Positions 35,227 through 43,900 of a stretch of 64,000 bases of DNA are shown here, one piece after another. The stretch spans positions 744,001-808,000 of the forward strand of contig NZ_JABBGB010000002.1 in assembly GCF_012927185.1 (NCBI RefSeq), in the 5' to 3' direction. Made by a program: the position numbers and the translations under genes. The DNA is from Pseudoflavitalea sp. G-6-1-2 (GTDB lineage Bacteria > Bacteroidota > Bacteroidia > Chitinophagales > Chitinophagaceae). Position 1 is the stretch's first letter, and every line of letters starts with the position of its first letter. Below the pieces are notes generated by a model that was given only the letters and a program-made list of their open reading frames with translations, did no database searches and was not told the origin of the DNA.

Positions 35227-37569
35227 TTACTCCTGCTGAACTTTGGCAGAGGTGGTTTTTCCATTATGTATCAACCGGAGGATATAGATACCAGTTCCTT
35301 TTCCACCGGAGTTGAAGCGTACATTGTGTTCTCCTGCATTCAGTTTTGCATTCACCAGAACAGCCACCTGTTTGCCTTGCAGATCGAATACTGCGAGGTG
35401 TGTTTGTCCGGCTTCGGGCAACTGGAAATACACCACACCTGTTCCTTTGAATGGATTCGGTTGCATGCGGATGCTGGCAGATTTCCGGAGTGATGCAGTA
35501 TGCTGAGATTCTATTGCAGCACTGTTGCCTGCAAGAGCGGATGTTGTATTCACCACCAGTTGAGGCGGATTGCTGCCGAACTCTTTGGAGTTCCAGAATA
35601 CGCGCGGATCGTGAGCGGTAAGGCTCTTCATCGCAAATGAAACTTTATTGCGCGAAGCTGCCAGCTCACTTTGCACATAGCTGGTTACATCCCAGGTGAT
35701 ATAGGCATATGCAGCATTGGTAACAGTATTTGTATCGAGACCGGCACCGGAAGCAGGTTTATTGTTCCAGGTAAGTGCAGATTCACTCCAGGTAGTGTTG
35801 GCAACGGCATACACGCCGATGGGCACACTGGGAACGGTAGTGAGATCGATTTTCCCGTACACACGAAGCGTAGCATTGCTCACAGATCCGCTAACAGAGC
35901 TGAGATCGAAACGCAGGTAAGATTCACGTGCATTGTTCAGCTGACCAGACGGAGAGAGTTTGGTGATCAGCAGTGTAGGATCGGTTGTACCATGAGTGAT
36001 GGCCCCATTTGTTCCATCGCGCACATATGCATCCGCTTCGGGCGTAAGTGTGAAAGTGCCACCGCCGGAGGATCCTGTCTGGATCTTTACTTCGGTATAA
36101 CTGTTCCATAGATTCACGCTGTTGCCATGTCCAACGATGCGAACATATTTTCCGTTAACGGGTGTAAAAGTGAATGTTTCGAGGGCGGTGGATGTGCCAC
36201 TGCTGACTTTACCGGCTGCGGCGGTAGTCCAGTTGGTGCCATCATTTCCTACCAGTACATCGAAAGTGGAAGTGCGTGTATTTCCATTGTAGAAGGCGAT
36301 CTGTACTCCGGTTACGTTTGCGGCAGAACCTAAGCAGAACTGGATCCACTGTCCATCGCCACTGGCGCTCCATCTTGTAGCGAGATTATTATCGAGCACA
36401 TTGGCTGCAACATTGCCATCATCGCCACTCGCAATAACGGGCGGACAGGTAGGTGGCGCTGTTACGCTGATGTTCACAGCAGTGCTGGTAGTGCTTGCGT
36501 TGCCATTGTCGGTTGCTTTGGCAGTAATGGTGTAACTGCCTGCGGCAACATTGCTCCAGCTGAATTCAAAAGGAGCAGCGAGGTCTTCACCGAGTTTGGT
36601 GCTTCCGTTGAAGAACTCCACTTTGCTGACGGTACCATCAGCATCGGCAGCATTGGCAGTGATGTTCACAGTAGCAGGAGCAGTGAAAGTGGCGTTATTG
36701 GCAGGAGAAGTAATTGAAACGGTTGGAGGTGTATTGGGTGTTCCGATATCGCTGGGACAAAGATCAGCGCTGGTTTCCGATACGCAGAAATCAGCGAAGC
36801 GAACCTGTTCGTCGCGGAGCACATCATCCTTACCACGATACACACCCCATTTGGGACGATTAACGTTACCGCCTGTTCTCCACATATCGAGTGAGTTATT
36901 GCTGTAAGAAAGCAGGGTGGCGCCATCGCTCATTCTTCTGAGTGTGATCTCAAAACTACCTGCACTGCCTTCAGCACTTTTGTATTTCACGTAAGCCTCC
37001 ACCCACTGTCCTTTGAACGGAGCGAGATCCACTTCTTTTACAGTGCCGAGTCCACCAGGATCGGAACCTGTACTGTGGATGATCTGCATTTTTTCGGGGC
37101 TGCCTGCACGTGGTGTGATGGTGATCAGCGGTGCGCCTGCATCGCCATCGATGGCTTTGATCTGAAAGATATGTGTGAATCGGCTGCTGGGAATAAAACC
37201 TGCATCCAGTTTGAATTTCCAACGATAATAGGCGGTTTCACCAAGTGTGTGTTTGAGTTCTTCGGGAGAGCCGTTATCGCCTTTTATCTCCATGCGCACA
37301 CGGTCGAAGTTCTGGCAACGGTCGTTATCCTCCACCGGATGGCTGTGGAATACGAACACATATTTGTTGAGGGTATTGTCGAATACTTCGGTAACGTGCC
37401 GGCCGAAAGAGCCGTGCACACATTCGGGGTTTTCCACCCCGAATCCAAGGCCTTCAATCAATTCATACGTATTACCTGGTCCGTCTGCACTCAGCTTGAT
37501 CTGAGCGAGCGATCGGTTAGCTGTAACCGAGAACAACAGGGTAAATGCAGCAATGTAAAGATGTTTCAT
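35227..37569 (-). CDS. T9SS-secreted jelly-roll polysaccharide-lyase-like protein with Ig, discoidin and CBM96-like modules
   Basis: 780 residues from ATG 37569, which is followed by a signal peptide (MKHLYIAAFTLLFSVTANRSLAQ). An in-frame start eight codons earlier is less likely. The first domain (about 24-272) has DRVRMEIKGDNG, AYYRWKFKLD, SRFTHIFQIKA, PLITITPRAG, GQWVEAYVKYK and RPKWGVYRGKDD, the strand pattern of beta-jelly-roll lyases such as the heparin-lyase-I-like group (PF14099-like). The exact PL family is not certain. Then Ig-like (281-370), discoidin (375-496), CBM96-like (505-674) and a T9SS tail (about 700-780). It is the first gene of the operon. Confidence 0.78.
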   Translation of the reverse strand: MKHLYIAAFTLLFSVTANRSLAQIKLSADGPGNTYELIEGLGFGVENPECVHGSFGRHVTEVFDNTLNKYVFVFHSHPVEDNDRCQNFDRVRMEIKGDNGSPEELKHTLGETAYYRWKFKLDAGFIPSSRFTHIFQIKAIDGDAGAPLITITPRAGSPEKMQIIHSTGSDPGGLGTVKEVDLAPFKGQWVEAYVKYKSAEGSAGSFEITLRRMSDGATLLSYSNNSLDMWRTGGNVNRPKWGVYRGKDDVLRDEQVRFADFCVSETSADLCPSDIGTPNTPPTVSITSPANNATFTAPATVNITANAADADGTVSKVEFFNGSTKLGEDLAAPFEFSWSNVAAGSYTITAKATDNGNASTTSTAVNISVTAPPTCPPVIASGDDGNVAANVLDNNLATRWSASGDGQWIQFCLGSAANVTGVQIAFYNGNTRTSTFDVLVGNDGTNWTTAAAGKVSSGTSTALETFTFTPVNGKYVRIVGHGNSVNLWNSYTEVKIQTGSSGGGTFTLTPEADAYVRDGTNGAITHGTTDPTLLITKLSPSGQLNNARESYLRFDLSSVSGSVSNATLRVYGKIDLTTVPSVPIGVYAVANTTWSESALTWNNKPASGAGLDTNTVTNAAYAYITWDVTSYVQSELAASRNKVSFAMKSLTAHDPRVFWNSKEFGSNPPQLVVNTTSALAGNSAAIESQHTASLRKSASIRMQPNPFKGTGVVYFQLPEAGQTHLAVFDLQGKQVAVLVNAKLNAGEHNVRFNSGGKGTGIYILRLIHNGKTTSAKVQQE

Positions 37570-38046
37570 CTGATAATGTTTAATTGTGATCATTCATGGC
37601 GTTACATCCCGCCAATAAAATGGCAGGCACACCCACGGTATGGGTAGTTTATAATGGGGGGAGTTGCTAAGAAACAGTGCATCGGAATAATGCATCAATC
37701 ACAATGAAACGTGAAACAAAAAACCAGACAGCACATACACCAGAGGGAGCGTATCAGCGGGAAAGAGACCCTGTCTGGCATATGTGAAATAAATATTTTA
37801 TTGGTTGAAAATTGCTATGGAGATTAACCGACTACTAAGCTATTTTAGCATGCCAATGTTAAGCCCTAACGGGGAAGCACAGTGTTGATAGTAAATACCG
37901 CATAGCCTCCGCTTCGTATTAAATTTATTTGGCATTTAACGGATAGCCACGTAAATTTAGAGGAACCCTTACAGTTGCATAATCCCCTTTACCGCTCCCC
38001 TGCCTTTTTGCCGACACAAAGCATTTACTTCATCAAACCATATAGC
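37570..38046. other. Divergent gene-free interval (477 bases)
   Basis: This AT-rich spacer separates the start of the six-gene operon (minus) from the HdeD-like gene (plus) and should contain both promoters. I found no exact TAnnTTTG facing the operon. TAAATTTA at 37951-37958 is a near match facing HdeD. An 8-bp inverted repeat, CCAGACAG (37724-37731) and CTGTCTGG (37771-37778), lies about 155 bases upstream of the operon start and might be a regulator site. No gene is supported. Confidence 0.5.
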
Positions 38047-38586
38047 ATGAACCGATTTTTCAGTGAATACTGGTGGATATTTCTGCTAAGAGGAATTTTT
38101 GGGGTGATACTGGGCCTGCTGGCCTTGTTTATGCCGGGCGTTACATTTACCACCCTCATCATTTTTCTGGGTGCCTATCTCCTGATCGATGGGATATTTT
38201 CGATAGTAGCGGCCATCAATGCCCGCAAAACAATGGATAACTGGGGTTGGTACCTGGCATCGGGACTGCTGGGCATTATTGTGGGGCTACTTACATTCCG
38301 CAATCCCTTTGCAACGGCATTGGCGCTGCTCTACCTCATTGCCTTCTGGGTATTGATAGCCGGCATTGTAGAAATAGTGATGGCCATCCGGCTCCGCAAA
38401 GAGATCAAAGGAGAGGGTTGGTACATCGTTGGCGGGTTGCTCACCATCATCTTTGGCATACTCATTCTGGTGAATCCCATCGCGGGAGCATTAACGCTTA
38501 CCATGATCTTCGGCATCTATGCACTGATCTTCGGCATTATGCTCATCTATCTTTCCTTACAGCTGAAGAAGCGGAAAACCCATTAA
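38047..38586 (+). CDS. HdeD/DUF308-family integral membrane protein
   Basis: 180 residues from ATG 38047 (MNRFFSEYWWIFLLRG). The longer open frame has no family similarity before that point. Six hydrophobic helices are visible as three repeated pairs, with ILGLLALFMPGVT, IVGLLTFRNPFATA and IFGILILVNPIAGALT as the repeated turn. This internal threefold repeat (G-x-L-x-x-x-x-P) is typical of HdeD-like DUF308 proteins, whose E. coli namesake supports acid resistance. The molecular role is unknown. It stands alone. Confidence 0.9.
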   Translation: MNRFFSEYWWIFLLRGIFGVILGLLALFMPGVTFTTLIIFLGAYLLIDGIFSIVAAINARKTMDNWGWYLASGLLGIIVGLLTFRNPFATALALLYLIAFWVLIAGIVEIVMAIRLRKEIKGEGWYIVGGLLTIIFGILILVNPIAGALTLTMIFGIYALIFGIMLIYLSLQLKKRKTH

Positions 38587-38590
38587 AAAA

Positions 38591-38605
38591 TACCATTAAA
38601 TGGTA
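38591..38605. repeat. 15-base near-perfect palindrome
   Basis: TACCATT-A-AATGGTA lies 5 bases after the HdeD stop and 35 bases before the -7 element of the next gene. It could be an operator or a weak hairpin. It lacks a T-run after it on the plus strand. Confidence 0.4.
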
Positions 38606-38639
38606 TGGAACTCAATGGCTCAATATGCGCGCCATTCCC

Positions 38640-38647
38640 TATTTTTG
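38640..38647 (+). promoter_or_regulatory. -7 promoter element of the SDR gene
   Basis: TATTTTTG fits TAnnTTTG exactly and would start transcription about 13 bases before ATG 38665. No clear -33 TTTG is seen at the expected distance. Confidence 0.45.
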
Positions 38648-38664
38648 TGGCATAAACAAAGGTC

Positions 38665-39471
38665 ATGTCGCTTTTAAAAGATAAGGTTGTAGTTATAACA
38701 GGCGGTAGCGATGGAATAGGCAGAGCGCTGGTGGAAGCATTTATTGAACAGGGGGCACGGGTAGCAACCTGTGGCCGCAACTATGATAAACTGTATACAC
38801 TTCAGTTGGAGCATACGAATGTGATGCTTCATACGATGGCCTGTGACATTTCCCACGAAAACGATGCAAAGCGTTTTATCGAATCCACCATCAAAACATT
38901 TGGCGGCATCGACATTCTCATCAACAATGCCGGCATCAGCATGCGGGCTCTTTTCAATGATACGGACCTCGATGTTATTCGTCAGGTGATGGACATCAAC
39001 TTTTACGGAGCCGTTTACTGCACCAAGTACGCACTGCCCAGCATTCTCGAAAGACAGGGAACTGTGGTGGGTGTATCCTCCATTGCAGGTTACCGCGGTC
39101 TTCCGGGCAGAACGGCTTATTCGGCTTCCAAATTCGCCCTTCAGGGATGGATGGAAGCGCTCCGCACCGAAATGCTGCATACCGGCGTTCACGTAATGTG
39201 GGTTTGCCCTGGTTTCACGGCTTCCAATATCCGCCATGCGGCGCTCGACAGCGAGGGTAAGGCAAGAGGTGAATCAACCATGGAAGAAGGAAAAATGATG
39301 ACAGCCGAGGAATGTGCCCAACATATTCTAAGAGCCGTGGAAAAGAGAAAACGTACCCTGGTGCTAACGTCAACAGGCAAGCGTACAGTGTTCCTGAACC
39401 GCTTCTTTCCTTCACTGGCCGACAAGCTTGTGCATAAGTTCTATTTCAAAAACGGAGAACTGGTCAAATAA
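38665..39471 (+). CDS. SDR-family NAD(P)-dependent oxidoreductase
   Basis: 268 residues. The nucleotide-binding motif TGGSDGIG (TGxxxGxG), the structural NNAG, catalytic S in VSSIAGYRG and the YSASK catalytic Tyr/Lys are all present. The closing region (TVFLNRFFPSLADKLVHKFYF) is hydrophobic and could associate with membranes, as in SDRs similar to 11-beta-hydroxysteroid or 3-ketosphinganine reductases. The substrate cannot be told. A SAM hydroxide adenosyltransferase gene follows after 21 bases and is probably co-transcribed. Confidence 0.9.
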   Translation: MSLLKDKVVVITGGSDGIGRALVEAFIEQGARVATCGRNYDKLYTLQLEHTNVMLHTMACDISHENDAKRFIESTIKTFGGIDILINNAGISMRALFNDTDLDVIRQVMDINFYGAVYCTKYALPSILERQGTVVGVSSIAGYRGLPGRTAYSASKFALQGWMEALRTEMLHTGVHVMWVCPGFTASNIRHAALDSEGKARGESTMEEGKMMTAEECAQHILRAVEKRKRTLVLTSTGKRTVFLNRFFPSLADKLVHKFYFKNGELVK

Positions 39472-39492
39472 TTCAATCGTCGATACTCAACA

Positions 39493-40308
39493 ATGGCTAT
39501 TATTACCCTCACATCTGATATAGGTCAGCAGGATTACCTCGTGGGGGCAGTAAAAGGACAGCTATTGCAGGTGAATACCGCCTTCAATCTCATCGACATC
39601 AGCCATAACATATCGCCTTTCAACTATCCGCAGGCGGCCTATGTATGCCGCAATGCCATCAAGAATTTCCCCCCTCTCTCCTTCCACATCCTTCTGGTGA
39701 ACCTCTTCGAGAAGAAACCGGAGCATCTGCTTCTTGCCTATCATCAGGATCAGTACATTCTCTGTGCCGACAATGGTCTCCTCACCATGATACTCGAAGA
39801 CAAGCCCGAAATGGTGATCGGCCTTGAGCTCGACAAATCTGCCATCCGCAACACGCTCTATTGCGCGCGTGTAATGGGCGAAGCCATTCAGCAGCTGCAT
39901 CAGGGTACCAGCATTCTTCAGATCGGAACGCCCGATATCACCATCACCGAAAAGAACCATTTGCGTCCTCTTCTCGGCGAAAACTGGATCGAAGGACAGA
40001 TCATCTTCATCGACAATTTCGAGAACATCATCGTGAACATCACGCGCGAGCAATTCGAAATGCAGCGTCGCGGCCGCAGTTTCAAGATCGTATTCAAGCG
40101 CAACGAAACCATCTCCACCATTGCCGAGAGTTATGCCGACGTACCGGAAGGCGAAAAGCTCGCGCTCTTCAACTCGGCTGGCTATCTTGAGATCTCCATC
40201 AACAAAGGCAATGCAGCCGGACTCTTTGGTCTCCAGGGCTTCACCGAGCAAAATGCCTCCATGCAGAACCGCCTCTTCTATCAAACCGTGCGCGTATTCT
40301 TCGAGTAG
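39493..40308 (+). CDS. S-adenosyl-L-methionine hydrolase (SAM hydroxide adenosyltransferase, DUF62 family)
   Basis: 271 residues. ITLTSDIGQQDYLVGAVKG and FNLIDISHNISPFN form the N-terminal signature, and ILCADNGLLTMIL the middle one. The C-terminal domain (WIEGQIIFIDNFENIIVNI) completes the fluorinase/chlorinase-like fold. The common, non-halogenating members hydrolyse SAM to adenosine and methionine. I see no sign of the extra loop typical of fluorinases. The role in the cell is probably SAM turnover. Short gap to the SDR gene upstream. Confidence 0.88.
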   Translation: MAIITLTSDIGQQDYLVGAVKGQLLQVNTAFNLIDISHNISPFNYPQAAYVCRNAIKNFPPLSFHILLVNLFEKKPEHLLLAYHQDQYILCADNGLLTMILEDKPEMVIGLELDKSAIRNTLYCARVMGEAIQQLHQGTSILQIGTPDITITEKNHLRPLLGENWIEGQIIFIDNFENIIVNITREQFEMQRRGRSFKIVFKRNETISTIAESYADVPEGEKLALFNSAGYLEISINKGNAAGLFGLQGFTEQNASMQNRLFYQTVRVFFE

Positions 40309-40637
40309 CATTTGCCAGGAGCTGTTTTATTCTTCCAACGGGTTTCAGCCTATTTTCAGCCATTATTCAGCCTATTTTCAGCGTATTTCAGGGGGAAGTC
40401 AGCCATTAACCAGCCATTAATCTGCCCATAACCTGCACTTCCATTGCCTCATAAATCGATTTTCGTCTCCATACTTCAACAGTTCTATCAGAACCATACT
40501 GCATTCAAAAATTCATGGACTCACAAAGCCCGCCGAAGACTTCACGCCGTTGCACCTTCACCTCCTCTCACCCACCCATCATGCGGCGGGATACTGACAA
40601 ACTACCAGTCTCCCGAAAGTTGCACCTTCAGCGGCTA

Positions 40638-40792
40638 CGGCCGGGTCGGGCATATGGCCGGTCGGCCTTAAAATCTGTGGGTTAGGCCCCACCTTTATTC
40701 TATCGCCCAAACCCTCAGTACCCATGCTGCCCGGAGCCACAACAGTGCCGGGCAGATTTTTCAGCCGCCCAGCCATATGCCCGATCCGGCCG
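40638..40792. repeat. 155-base imperfect palindrome with nested hairpin
   Basis: The left arm 40638-40658 pairs with 40772-40792 at 20 of 21 positions. In the same register 40660-40666 pairs with 40764-40770 with one mismatch, and 40670-40677 (AAAATCTG) with 40753-40760 (CAGATTTT). A smaller hairpin, TGCCCGG (40728-40734) with CCGGGCA (40748-40754), is nested inside and competes with the inner pairing. It could be a decayed inverted-repeat element, a structured RNA or a repetitive palindromic unit. Confidence 0.65.
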
Positions 40793-40919
40793 CAAAAAAT
40801 AAATCCCAAAACTCAACCAGTCACGCCACTTATCCACAAATCACAAAACCTCTACATATATCCTCTGACCGCCTTACATTTAATCTTTTATCCCGCTGGC
40901 ATTAATAATTTGCTTCCCC

Positions 40920-40927
40920 TATATTTG
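40920..40927 (+). promoter_or_regulatory. -7 promoter element of the GT117 gene
   Basis: TATATTTG matches TAnnTTTG exactly. The transcript would start near 40932, about 21 bases before ATG 40953. The -33 box is not clear. Confidence 0.5.
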
Positions 40928-40952
40928 CCAAGTTTTAAAACTTAAAAACATT

Positions 40953-43900
40953 ATGAATTTCAACCGGGTAAATAACATCGTAGGTTGGATAGTCTGTCTG
41001 ATTGCATGCACTGTGTACATCATGACCATGGAACCGACCGGCAGTTTCTGGGACTGCGGCGAGTTCGTATCCAGCGCATACAAATTGCAGATCCCCCACC
41101 CACCGGGCGCCCCTCTCTTTGTGCTCTTAGGTAGATTCTTCATCATCCTCTTTGGCGATGATCCCGCTAATGCCGCCAGGGGCGTGAATTTCATGAATGC
41201 CATAGCCAGCGGTTTCACCATCCTCTTCCTCTTCTGGACCATTACGCACTTTGCGCGCAAGATTGTTCAGAAAGGTGGAGAAGCGCTCAACAACAGTCAG
41301 CTTTTCATTGCAATGGCTGCTGGTGTGGTTGGTGCACTCGCTTATACTTTCTCCGATTCTTTCTGGTACAGCGCCGTTGAAGGTGAGGTTTATGCCCTCT
41401 CTTCTCTCTTCACTGCTCTCGTTTTCTGGGCCATCCTGAAATGGGAGCATGAAGTGGACAACGAAAGCACAACAGACGGACATAAATTCTCACGTGCCGA
41501 CCGCTGGATCATCTTCATCTTCTTCATGATGGGATTGTCTATCGGCGTTCACCTGCTGAACCTCCTTACCATCCCTGCGATCGTACTGGTGTACTACTTC
41601 AAACGCTACAAGATCACCAAATGGGGAACCTTCTTCGCCTTCCTCACAGGCTGTGTAATCACAGGTGTGGTGCAGGTAGTGGTGATCCAGTGGAGCATCC
41701 GCGGTGCCGGTTCATTCGATATCTTCTTCGTAAATGAACTGGGCATGCCTTTCTTCGTAGGTTTCGGCATCTATTTCGGATTGCTGGCCCTGCTGCTGAT
41801 TGCCGGACTGCGTTTCACGGATGCCGGTATTCAGAAGTTCACTTTGTTCCCTGTATGGCTCTGTGCTATCATTCTGCTGTTCTGCTTCCCTTTCATCAAG
41901 AGTGGCAAAACATTCTTCCTGCTGCTGATTCTGCTGGCAGCGGTTGTATACGGATGTTATGCGTACAGAACAAAGATCTCCAGCTTCCTCCGCATCGGCG
42001 TATGGAGCACCATCTTCATCATTCTCGGTTATTCAACATATTTCACCACGCTGGTTCGTTCATCTGCCAATCCTTCAGTGGATATGTACAATGTGGACAA
42101 TCCCGTGAGCCTTACCGGTTACCTGAGCCGCGATCAGTATGGCGACTGGCCTATTCTGTACGGTCCGGATTTCGTTTACCGTTCTCCCTACATCACTGCA
42201 GGTGATCTGTATGCGAAAGGCACCGACAAATATGAAGCAGTAGGCAAGATCCGCAAACAGGATTACAGCGCTGCTCCAACAGAAGAGGACAAAAACGCGA
42301 TCCTCCGCGACCATCCGGATTGGAATGTAGACAAGATAGGACCGCATATCTTCCCGCGCATGTACGACAACGGCAACGAGCGCAATCAGGAATATGTGTA
42401 CCGCAATTTCGGCGGACTTGCCAATGACGAACAACCTACGTTCGGCAGCAATATCAGGTACTTTGCCGACTACCAGTTCCGCTGGATGTACTGGCGCTAT
42501 TTCATGTGGAATTTCGCCGGCAAGCAGAACGATCTGCAGGGCTTCGGCAATCCACGCGATGGCAACTGGAACAGCGGTCTCACTTTTGTTGACAAGATCT
42601 TTGGCCATGGCACACCAGATGTACTGCCTGCAACCGCCGGATCGGCCAACAAAGCCAACAACAAATTATTCTTCCTGCCATTCATACTCGGCATCATCGG
42701 TTTCGTATTCCAGCTGAACAGAACCAGGAAAGATTTCCTCGTGAACTTCCTCCTGTTCTTCTTCACCGGTTTTGCCATTGTGATCTACCTCAACCAGGCC
42801 GGTTATCAGCCGCGTGAGCGTGACTACGCTTATGTGGGATCGTTCTACGCATTTGCTGTATGGATTGGTCTTGGTGTGATCTGGGTGAAAGAAGCGCTGG
42901 AGAAATTCGTTTCTTCAACAGTATCCGGATATGTTGCCTTTGCTGTTACGCTCCTCGCAGTGCCTGTTCTGATGGCATCACAGGAGTGGGACGATCACGA
43001 TCGCAGCAAGAAAGAACTGGCGCGCGACCTCGGTAAAGATTATCTGGAGAGCTGCGCACCAAACGCCATCCTGCTTTCATTCGGTGATAACGATACCTAC
43101 CCTCTCTGGTATACGCAGGAAGTGGAAGGTGTTCGCAAAGATCTCCGCGTAATCAACTACAGCCTGTTGGGAACAGACTGGTACATCAACCAGCTCCGCT
43201 ACAAACTCAACCAAAGTGCACCTGCCGATGTGATCTTCACAGCAGATCAGATCCAGGGCAACAAACGCGATATCGTATTCACGGCCGATTACCTGCGCCG
43301 CGGCGGATTCAGCAATCTGCTGGCAGGATATGATCCCAATCAATATTACGATCTCTACACCATCCTCAAGAATGTAACGGCCAGCGATGCGCCTAACTTA
43401 CAGGTAAGGATGTCTGAAGATGAAACCACCAGCTTCCTCCCATCCAACAAAGTAACCATCCCTGTGGATGTGGAAGCAGCACGTGCGTCGCTGAAACTCA
43501 ATCCCGGCGACACCATCGTTAGCCAGCTGAAACTCGATATCAAAAAGCCATACCTCCAGAAAAATGATCTGGCAGTACTGGCGCTGATCGCAGCCAACAA
43601 CTGGAAACGCCCTATCTACTTCACTTCTACACAGGAGCTCGAAGAACTGGGACTGGAAAAATATGCACGCATGGAAGGTCTCAGCTACAGACTGGTGCCA
43701 ATTGAAAATTCTCAGATCGGAACTGATGATTCTTACGTGAACATCATGACCAAATTCGTGTACGGCGGAGCCAATAAGCCCGGTGTTTATTATGATGAAG
43801 AAAATCGCCGTCATATCAACAGCATCCGTCAGGCACATGCATTCCTCGGACTGCATCTCGCAGAGAATGGCCAAAAAGACTCTGCGCGCAAAGTGCTGAA

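Larger units (their letters stand above)
25583..36057 (-). repeat. Three CBM96/DNRLRE-like modules in neighbouring genes
   Basis: Copies at 25583-26098, 32716-33222 and 35548-36057 each encode about 170 residues with DAYVRDGTNAAITHGTTD, LLITKVSPSGQLNNARE, ATLRVYGKVDLTTVP, LTWNNKPA and AHDPRVFWNSKE..SNPPQL. The pattern fits the DNRLRE superfamily, one branch of which is the alginate-binding CBM96 family (established family knowledge; membership here is by eye). The near identity suggests module copying within the operon. Confidence 0.75.
22204..36447 (-). repeat. Dispersed family of seven near-identical discoidin (F5/8C-like) modules
   Basis: The copies lie at 22204-22572, 22876-23241, 24917-25291, 28437-28805, 29100-29468, 33241-33606 and 36082-36447, in five neighbouring genes. 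Each encodes about 122 residues with ASGDDGNVAANVLDNN, TRWSASGDGQWIQFCL, VQIAFYSGNTRTSTFD and VRIVGHGNSVN-WNSYTEV. Similarity extends to the DNA, for example around GTTGCCATGACCAACGATGC. This pattern fits recent module duplication or gene conversion. F5/8C domains commonly bind carbohydrates. The ligand here is not known. Confidence 0.88.
40309..40952. other. Gene-free interval (644 bases) with multiple repeats
   Basis: No frame here resembles a protein family. The left part (about 40346-40425) has tandem-like degenerate repeats of CAGCC(A/T)ATTxxxCAG. A 12-base direct repeat GTTGCACCTTCA occurs at 40549-40560 and 40619-40630. A large imperfect palindrome follows (listed separately). The last 100 bases are AT-rich and hold the promoter of the next gene. 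Confidence 0.6.

Noticed and set aside
22204-36447. Regularly recurring DNA repeats as a CRISPR array or mobile element
   Set aside because: The repeats are about 370 bases, in frame, and encode discoidin domains inside larger genes. No spacers, cas genes or transposase.
37724-37786. Possible pseudoknot from CCAGACAG/CTGTCTGG and CACATA/TATGTG
   Set aside because: The first pair is a fair inverted repeat, but the second is only 6 bases and may be chance. No other riboswitch-like features are visible.
39493-40308. SAM-using enzyme as a fluorinase or chlorinase
   Set aside because: No sign of the fluorinase-specific loop and no halometabolite genes nearby. The common SAM hydrolase function is far more likely.
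40444-40945. Three small open frames in the interval before the GT117 gene
   Set aside because: Their similar peptides (GRVGHMAGRP and GRIGHMAGRL) only reflect the two arms of the palindrome. No start context or family similarity.
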